From Planctomycetota bacterium (GTDB taxonomy: Bacteria; Planctomycetota; Planctomycetia; Pirellulales; Pirellulaceae), in the NCBI GenBank assembly GCA_024274855.1, contig JAJSAJ010000159.1:1-10353 (forward strand): a stretch of 10,353 bases of DNA, given 5' to 3'. A model generated the notes under the pieces. It was not told the DNA's origin, made no database searches, and saw only the letters and a program-made list of their open reading frames with translations. Positions within the stretch are counted from its first letter, which is position 1. Every line of letters begins with the position of its first letter. This document shows positions 6,172 through 10,353 of this stretch, piece after piece. The position numbers were made by a program, and so were the translations under genes.

Positions 6172-7737
6172 ATGATCGTGAAACCATCCCCCCTCGCATG
6201 GTATAGCTTTCGGATTTGGCCACTGTTGATCATGATCGCCACGGCGACTTCCTGCTCCAACGACGGGTCGCCAACGAATCGCCCGCAGGCGGCCGACCAA
6301 CCGACACGCTCGGTCCCGAGACAAGGTCCATCAAGTTCGCCCCGTCCCAAGGCACCTGCCAAACGTCGGCTCGCTAGACGTCATGCGGTGGCCATGAGCG
6401 ATAAGGCTAAAAAGACCGCCACCAATACCCAGAAAGAGATCGAAGAACCCGAAGCACGTTCGGACACGGTCTCCGGACCGCCGCAGCTGGACATTGCTGC
6501 TCAGCGGCTCTCTCAATCCGGTATCCGCCGACTCCAGAGCAAGCACCTTGAACTGTACACGGACCTCGCTTCGACCCCCGAGGTCGATTTGTTGCCGCAT
6601 TTATTTGATTTGGCAGTTCCGCAATGGCGCGACTATTTTCGGATCCCTTCCGAACGTGTCCGTTTGTGGAAAATGCGGGGCTATCTCATGTCCGACAAGG
6701 AGCGATTTCGGAAGATCGGCCTATTGCCCGACAATCTGCCTCCCTTTCTGAATGGGTATCAGCGGGGCCATGAAATCTGGATGTACGAGCAGCCAAGTGC
6801 TTACTATCGACGCCATATCGTATTACATGAAGGAACCCATGCGTTCATGGATTGTCTGCTCGGCGGAAAGGGCCCACCCTGGTACAGTGAAGGCATGGCT
6901 GAGCTGATGGCAACGCACAGTTGGAAGGCAAAACACCTGCAACTAGGCTATTTCCCACGGAATCGAGACGAAGTCGAATCATGGGGACGCATCAAGATCA
7001 TTCGGGAAGATGTGGCAGCGGGCGACGCAAAATCGATTCACCAAGTTATGCTTTACGGCCCCCGCGCTCATCTTCAGGTTGGGCCTTACGGGTGGTGCTG
7101 GGCTGCGTGTGCCCTGATGGACGGTACGCCACGCTTTCACGATGCATTTCGGCAGCTGCCGCAACACGTTCAAGAGAATCCATCAACGTTCATACAAACA
7201 ACACTTCGCTTGTTCGGACCGAACATCGGACAGCTCAATCAGCAGTGGCAGCTGTTTACGCATCGAATCGAATACGGCTACGATGTACAGCGAGAAGCGA
7301 TAGTCAACGTAGAAAACCGATCGCTTCCGGCCGAGGGCCGGGAAGTTGTTGTTTCAACGGAGCGCGGCTGGCAATCGACCGGGATTCAGGTTGCCGCGGG
7401 AGCCACATACTTGCTCGAAGCTTCGGGCCGCTACCAGATTGCCGAGACCTCGAAAGTATGGTGGTGCGAACCGCCCGGTGTGACGATCCGTTACTATGCC
7501 GGCCAACCACTCGGAATCGTGCTCGCCGCAGCTGACGACGCCTCGGATTCACCCACGTACATGACGCAGCTGCTATCCGCCAAGCCAGTTGGCGACAAGC
7601 GTGAACTCACATTCGCCAGATCCGGGACCTTGTACCTGCGAATCAACGATTCGCCCGCCGAATTGGCTGACAATCGTGGCGAGGCCCGAGTGCGGATTCG
7701 CCAGATTCGCCCGTCTGCCGATCGCGTCCCCAATTGA
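6172..7737 (+). CDS. Lipoprotein-like zinc metallopeptidase with LecA-like C-terminal domain
   Basis: The 521-residue protein starts with a hydrophobic export segment (residues 11-27) ending in ATSC at Cys28, a weak lipobox, so it is probably secreted or lipid-anchored. Residues 30-105 are a low-complexity, basic, Pro/Ser/Ala-rich linker. The catalytic part shows HEGTH (219-223), the HExxH zinc and catalytic site, followed by PPWYSEGMAELMA, where Glu240 is the likely third zinc ligand; this arrangement is that of gluzincin peptidases. Residues about 395-512 (WQSTGIQVAAGATYLLEASG to GTLYLRINDSPAELADNRGEARVRI) resemble the LecA/PA-IL galactose-lectin fold. Asp493, Asp500 and Asn501 have the spacing of the LecA calcium ligands Asp100, Asn107 and Asn108. 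The likely role is hydrolysis of a protein or peptide while bound to a sugar-bearing surface; the substrate is unknown. Met1 is chosen because a later start (Met21) would break the export segment. Confidence 0.85.
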   Translation: MIVKPSPLAWYSFRIWPLLIMIATATSCSNDGSPTNRPQAADQPTRSVPRQGPSSSPRPKAPAKRRLARRHAVAMSDKAKKTATNTQKEIEEPEARSDTVSGPPQLDIAAQRLSQSGIRRLQSKHLELYTDLASTPEVDLLPHLFDLAVPQWRDYFRIPSERVRLWKMRGYLMSDKERFRKIGLLPDNLPPFLNGYQRGHEIWMYEQPSAYYRRHIVLHEGTHAFMDCLLGGKGPPWYSEGMAELMATHSWKAKHLQLGYFPRNRDEVESWGRIKIIREDVAAGDAKSIHQVMLYGPRAHLQVGPYGWCWAACALMDGTPRFHDAFRQLPQHVQENPSTFIQTTLRLFGPNIGQLNQQWQLFTHRIEYGYDVQREAIVNVENRSLPAEGREVVVSTERGWQSTGIQVAAGATYLLEASGRYQIAETSKVWWCEPPGVTIRYYAGQPLGIVLAAADDASDSPTYMTQLLSAKPVGDKRELTFARSGTLYLRINDSPAELADNRGEARVRIRQIRPSADRVPN

Positions 7738-7745
7738 CGAACTCT

Positions 7746-7777
7746 CGACAAGTTTCGACAATGCAGACTTGTCGTTT
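7746..7777 (+). terminator. Possible terminator after the metallopeptidase
   Basis: A perfect 8-bp inverted repeat, CGACAAGT (7746-7753) and ACTTGTCG (7767-7774), begins 9 bp after the stop codon and is followed by only three T residues. A second perfect hairpin, CGTTTG-GCCTG-CAAACG (7773-7789), overlaps its right arm, so the two cannot form fully at once. The short U-run makes this a weak candidate. Confidence 0.4.
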
Positions 7778-8002
7778 GGCCTGCAAACGGAAACTTGGAC
7801 ATTTTGGGCAAAGGCCAGCAACGGGGCCAGTGGGGCCGACAGCAAGTAGCGGCGCTCACCAGAAGGTGGACCGAACGAACACTTACCGCTCGATTCCACC
7901 GTCACACGACCAGAATTATCAAAAGAGTCCTGAACGGCGTCACTCCACAGGGTGATCCCATTTTGTTTCACGGCGGGAAATGCTGGACACGCGCCAGTTG
8001 GT

Positions 8003-8019
8003 TCGAGGCCCTGCCTCGA
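8003..8019. repeat. Perfect 7-bp hairpin upstream of glyA
   Basis: TCGAGGC-CCT-GCCTCGA lies 42 bp before the glyA ATG. The same 6-bp stem CGAGGC/GCCTCG occurs at 5837-5851 with another loop. A T-run follows only at 8035-8039, too far for a standard terminator. Confidence 0.5.
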
Positions 8020-8061
8020 TAGAGTCGAAACTTCTTTTTCCTTGAAACGAGTCTGTTCCTT

Positions 8062-9315
8062 ATGAAGCCTCTGGAAACACAAGATCCTGAAGTCTGGGCC
8101 GCAATTTCAGGTGAAATGGAACGTCAACGCGATGGATTGGAGTTGATCGCGAGCGAGAACTATACCAGTCCAGCTGTCATGCAAGCGACCGGAACCGTGC
8201 TGACGAACAAATACGCCGAAGGATATCCCGGGCGGCGGTATTACGGCGGGTGCGAACATGTTGACGTGATCGAGAATCTGGCCCGAGACCGTGCGAAGCA
8301 TCTTTTCGGTGCGGAGTTCGCGAACGTTCAACCGCACTCCGGCTCGCAGGCGAACATGGCAGTCTATCTAACCGTATTGGAACCGGGCGACACCGTGCTC
8401 GGATTGGATCTGGCACACGGTGGTCATTTGACGCACGGCATGCGTCTGAACATTTCAGGACGGTTGTATCATTTCGTCAGCTATGGAGTCACCCGCGATA
8501 CGAACCGTATCGACTTCGATCAAGTTGCAAGACTCGCCCGCGAACATCGTCCCAAACTGATCGTCGCTGGAGCGAGTGCCTATCCTCGCGAGATTCCGCA
8601 CGGCCGGTTTGCAGAAATCGCCCACGAAGTGGGTGCAAAGCTTTTCGTCGACATGGCACACTACGCCGGATTGGTTGCCGCGGGCCTGCACGACAACCCG
8701 GTGCCGGTCTCCGATTTCGTCACAACAACGACGCACAAGACACTTCGCGGACCGCGAGCGGGCCTTGTGCTCTGCAAGAAACAGTACGCCAAGGAAATCA
8801 ACCGAAGCGTTTTCCCTGGCCTTCAAGGAGGCCCATTGATGCATGTGGTGGCCGCCAAGGCGGTCTGTTTCGCGGAAGCAATGACGGAGGACTTCAAGCA
8901 ATATGCACAAAACGTCATCGACAATGCGAAAGCCCTGGCCGATACGTTGCGGTCTGGTGGCTTGACTCTGGTTAGCGACGGCACGGATAATCACCTTATG
9001 CTGATTGATGTCACGACACTCGGCATCACCGGCAAGATTGCCGAGTCCGTGCTTGAAACATGCGGGATCACGGTCAATATGAACATGATCCCCTTTGACC
9101 AGCGCAAGCCGCTCGATCCATCCGGCATTCGAGTTGGCACGCCGGCATTGACCACACGAGGCATGAAGCAAGACGAAATGCGGCAAATCGGCACGTGGAT
9201 GCTCGAAGCACTACGGTCACCTGAAGAAGCGAAATTGCACCAGCAAATCCGCGGCAGCGTTCGTCAGTTGTGTACCCAGTTCCCAGTTCCGGCTGCTGAA
9301 ATGCCGGATTCTTGA
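8062..9315 (+). CDS. glyA: Serine hydroxymethyltransferase
   Basis: The 417-residue enzyme has the normal bacterial length. It converts serine and tetrahydrofolate to glycine and 5,10-methylenetetrahydrofolate in the cytoplasm, the main source of one-carbon units. Signatures seen are LIASENYTSPAVMQATGTVLTNKYAEGYPGRRYYGG near the N-terminus, HSGSQAN (92-98), FVDMAHYAGLVAAG with Asp197 (contact to the PLP ring nitrogen), TTTTHKTLRGPR with Lys226 as the PLP Schiff-base lysine, and SGIRVGTPALTTRG with Arg357 as the substrate-carboxylate residue. All key residues are intact. The ATG at 8062 matches the expected N-terminus, although the preceding sequence is pyrimidine-rich and has no Shine-Dalgarno. 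It is followed after 36 bp by the response regulator gene, so the two are probably co-transcribed. Confidence 0.98.
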   Translation: MKPLETQDPEVWAAISGEMERQRDGLELIASENYTSPAVMQATGTVLTNKYAEGYPGRRYYGGCEHVDVIENLARDRAKHLFGAEFANVQPHSGSQANMAVYLTVLEPGDTVLGLDLAHGGHLTHGMRLNISGRLYHFVSYGVTRDTNRIDFDQVARLAREHRPKLIVAGASAYPREIPHGRFAEIAHEVGAKLFVDMAHYAGLVAAGLHDNPVPVSDFVTTTTHKTLRGPRAGLVLCKKQYAKEINRSVFPGLQGGPLMHVVAAKAVCFAEAMTEDFKQYAQNVIDNAKALADTLRSGGLTLVSDGTDNHLMLIDVTTLGITGKIAESVLETCGITVNMNMIPFDQRKPLDPSGIRVGTPALTTRGMKQDEMRQIGTWMLEALRSPEEAKLHQQIRGSVRQLCTQFPVPAAEMPDS

Positions 9316-9341
9316 TTGATTGAGCCTTTGGCTTGAAAAAC

Positions 9342-9345
9342 GGAG
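9342..9345 (+). promoter_or_regulatory. Ribosome binding site of the response regulator gene
   Basis: GGAG stands 6 nt before the ATG at 9352, one of the few clear Shine-Dalgarno sequences in the window. Confidence 0.6.
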
Positions 9346-9351
9346 TGAAAG

Positions 9352-9816
9352 ATGTCCTTACCAAAGATCCTGATCGCCGACGACAATCAAGCCAATTGCG
9401 AGCTGCTCGAGGCCTATCTCGACGACTTGGATTGCGATGTTGCCATCGCGGTTGATGGTAGGGATACGCTCGACAAGATTGCTTCATTCCAGCCGGACCT
9501 TCTCCTGCTGGATATCATGATGCCCAAACTGAACGGGTTTGAGGTATGCAAGAAGATCAAAGAGGACCCGACAACCAAGCGGATTATGGTGCTGATGGTC
9601 ACCGCATTGAACGAATTGGGCGATATTGAAAGGGCCGTGGCCGCCGGCACCGACGACTTTCTTTCCAAGCCCGTGCAACGAGTCGAACTGATGAAACGCG
9701 TCGAAAACATGCTTCGGCTGAAAGATGTCGAGGACGAGGTGGAACGGCTGCGCCGTTACATCGAAGGCATGGAAGACTCGGACGGAACGCCGCCCGATGC
9801 CACCGGTCGAAGTTAG
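9352..9816 (+). CDS. Stand-alone response regulator receiver protein (CheY-like)
   Basis: The 154-residue protein is a single receiver domain with the full active site: acidic pair Asp10/Asp11, phospho-acceptor Asp54 in LLLLDIMMP, Thr84 in MVTA and Lys106 in SKPV. There is no DNA-binding or enzymatic output domain. Residues about 120-140 (LRLKDVEDEVERLRRYIEGM) form a charged, probably coiled-coil helix that could mediate dimerisation or partner binding, and the tail is acidic and disordered. It should be phosphorylated by a histidine kinase encoded elsewhere, since none lies in the window. The gene follows glyA by 36 bp and precedes a small membrane protein gene by 53 bp, suggesting one operon. 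Whether it acts in chemotaxis, cell cycle or another pathway cannot be told from this sequence. Confidence 0.95.
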   Translation: MSLPKILIADDNQANCELLEAYLDDLDCDVAIAVDGRDTLDKIASFQPDLLLLDIMMPKLNGFEVCKKIKEDPTTKRIMVLMVTALNELGDIERAVAAGTDDFLSKPVQRVELMKRVENMLRLKDVEDEVERLRRYIEGMEDSDGTPPDATGRS

Positions 9817-9855
9817 CGGTATCGTCATTTCATCGGCCGCAAACGGATCAGTCAC

Positions 9856-9859
9856 GGAG
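9856..9859 (+). promoter_or_regulatory. Ribosome binding site of the small membrane protein gene
   Basis: GGAG lies 10 nt before the ATG at 9870 and supports that start over overlapping frames in the same stretch. Confidence 0.45.
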
Positions 9860-9869
9860 CTCGCGCAAA

Positions 9870-10169
9870 ATGGAAACCTTCTTTGCCGTTGCGTGGCTGG
9901 CCAGCATCCCGTTTCTGGTTGCATTGGGGGCGTTTCGCTCTCGCTATTTATCGCGGATATGGCGTCCCACGGGCCGGATTCAGCGATTTCTTGTTTGGGC
10001 GGCCTTGGCCGCCATGCCACTTGCATCAGTGGCCCATCTGTTAGGCTACGAATGCCGTGTGGCCGGATTACCGATGCTGGGGTGGGCTGGACTCTTGCTT
10101 CTCGCAGCTTTCTGGTGGCGTCTGATTTCAGTACGCACGCGTCATGCGCCGATAGCCCCATCGAATTGA
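9870..10169 (+). CDS. Small three-helix membrane protein of unknown function
   Basis: The 99-residue protein has three hydrophobic segments: about residues 3-22 (FFAVAWLASIPFLVALGAF), 37-58 (IQRFLVWAALAAMPLASVAHLL) and 65-88 (AGLPMLGWAGLLLLAAFWWRLISV). They are separated by a basic loop (RSRYLSRIWRPTGRIQR) that should face the cytoplasm. It has no motif I recognise. A GGAG ribosome binding site, 53-bp spacing after the response regulator and clear membrane-protein character support a real gene over the 158-residue frame overlapping it (9725-10201), which would overlap the regulator gene and lacks domain features. It might be a partner of the regulator or of the next exported protein; that is inference from position only. 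Confidence 0.7.
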   Translation: METFFAVAWLASIPFLVALGAFRSRYLSRIWRPTGRIQRFLVWAALAAMPLASVAHLLGYECRVAGLPMLGWAGLLLLAAFWWRLISVRTRHAPIAPSN

Positions 10170-10210
10170 CCATACCGAGCAGACCCCGGTCTTCGAAATA
10201 GAAACGTACC

Positions 10211-10353
10211 ATGAGCACTGCACACCATCACCGCGGCCAACGTGCGGACCGAATCCTCCGATCACTGACATGGGCAGCTGGGATAACGCTGGCGATCGGT
10301 TCGTTGGGAACGACGGCCACGATTTCCACGGACGCATCGACTCGGATCAAACA
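10211..10353 (+). CDS. N-terminal part of an exported or membrane protein, cut by window end
   Basis: An ATG at 10211 opens a frame that runs to the last base (47 complete codons). The peptide starts MSTAHHHRGQRADRILRS, followed by the hydrophobic run LTWAAGITLAIGSLGTTATI and a polar stretch. That is the plan of a signal peptide or signal anchor with a positively charged N-region. It begins 41 bp after the small membrane protein, in the same direction, so it probably belongs to the same operon. Product unknown; no strong ribosome binding site is seen. Confidence 0.55.
   Translation, partial: MSTAHHHRGQRADRILRSLTWAAGITLAIGSLGTTATISTDASTRIK

Larger units (their letters stand above)
7738..8061. 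other. Intergenic region upstream of glyA
   Basis: This 324-bp gap shows the overlapping hairpins at 7746-7789 and the hairpin at 8003-8019. No clear promoter, tRNA or known riboswitch (a glycine riboswitch was considered) is visible. Open frames on both strands here have no recognisable protein features. Confidence 0.5.

Noticed and set aside
8001..8031. tRNA T-arm-like GGTTCGAGGCC
   Set aside because: No matching stem, acceptor or anticodon arms surround it; the local pairing is the CGAGGC/GCCTCG hairpin.
7573..8082. 169-codon minus-strand frame spanning the metallopeptidase 3' end and the glyA upstream gap
   Set aside because: It is antisense to the metallopeptidase C-terminus and glyA start, with no signal, domain or ribosome binding site. 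A degraded gene is conceivable but not supported.
9725..10201. 158-codon plus-strand frame overlapping the response regulator and the small membrane protein
   Set aside because: It starts inside the regulator gene, lacks a ribosome binding site and domain features, and competes with a frame that has clear membrane helices and a GGAG site.

Overview
The window looks like a chromosomal segment of a planctomycete, probably of the Pirellulales/Rhodopirellula type. This is an inference. It rests on moderate GC, mostly weak or absent Shine-Dalgarno sequences, long intergenic gaps filled with short palindromic GC-rich repeats, and a mix of ordinary housekeeping genes with lipoproteins and secreted proteins that have no close textbook counterpart. 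No CRISPR array, transposase, phage gene, rRNA or tRNA was found.

Layout. Positions 1-486 hold the 3' end of a dicarboxylate/amino acid:cation symporter (SDF/DAACS family). It converges on a minus-strand gene (506-2047) for a HEAT-repeat protein with an unassigned C-terminal domain. A gap of about 1 kb follows (2048-3062). Its right half (about 2392-2934) has a sigma70-like promoter followed, at the predicted start of transcription, by a dense chain of hairpins that fold best on the plus strand. I read this as a structured non-coding RNA or an unusually long structured 5' leader for the next gene, a DEAD-box RNA helicase (3063-4340). The helicase converges on a minus-strand lipoprotein, a ferric-iron-type ABC solute-binding protein (4437-5483).

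The 688-bp divergent gap 5484-6171 is full of repeats: a 16-bp sequence repeated at 19-bp spacing, several short perfect hairpins and two copies of an element of about 80 bp with an 8-9 bp stem. It precedes a lipoprotein-like zinc metallopeptidase (6172-7737) whose C-terminus resembles the LecA (PA-IL) calcium-dependent galactose lectin fold. After a 324-bp gap with further hairpins comes a probable operon: serine hydroxymethyltransferase (glyA, 8062-9315), a stand-alone response-regulator receiver protein (9352-9816), a small three-helix membrane protein (9870-10169) and the start of a gene with an N-terminal signal or membrane segment (10211 to the window end).

The genes do not form a single pathway. 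The two observations most worth following up are the structured RNA/leader before the RNA helicase and the metallopeptidase-lectin fusion. Nothing here is convincing as a defence system or other multi-gene novel system.
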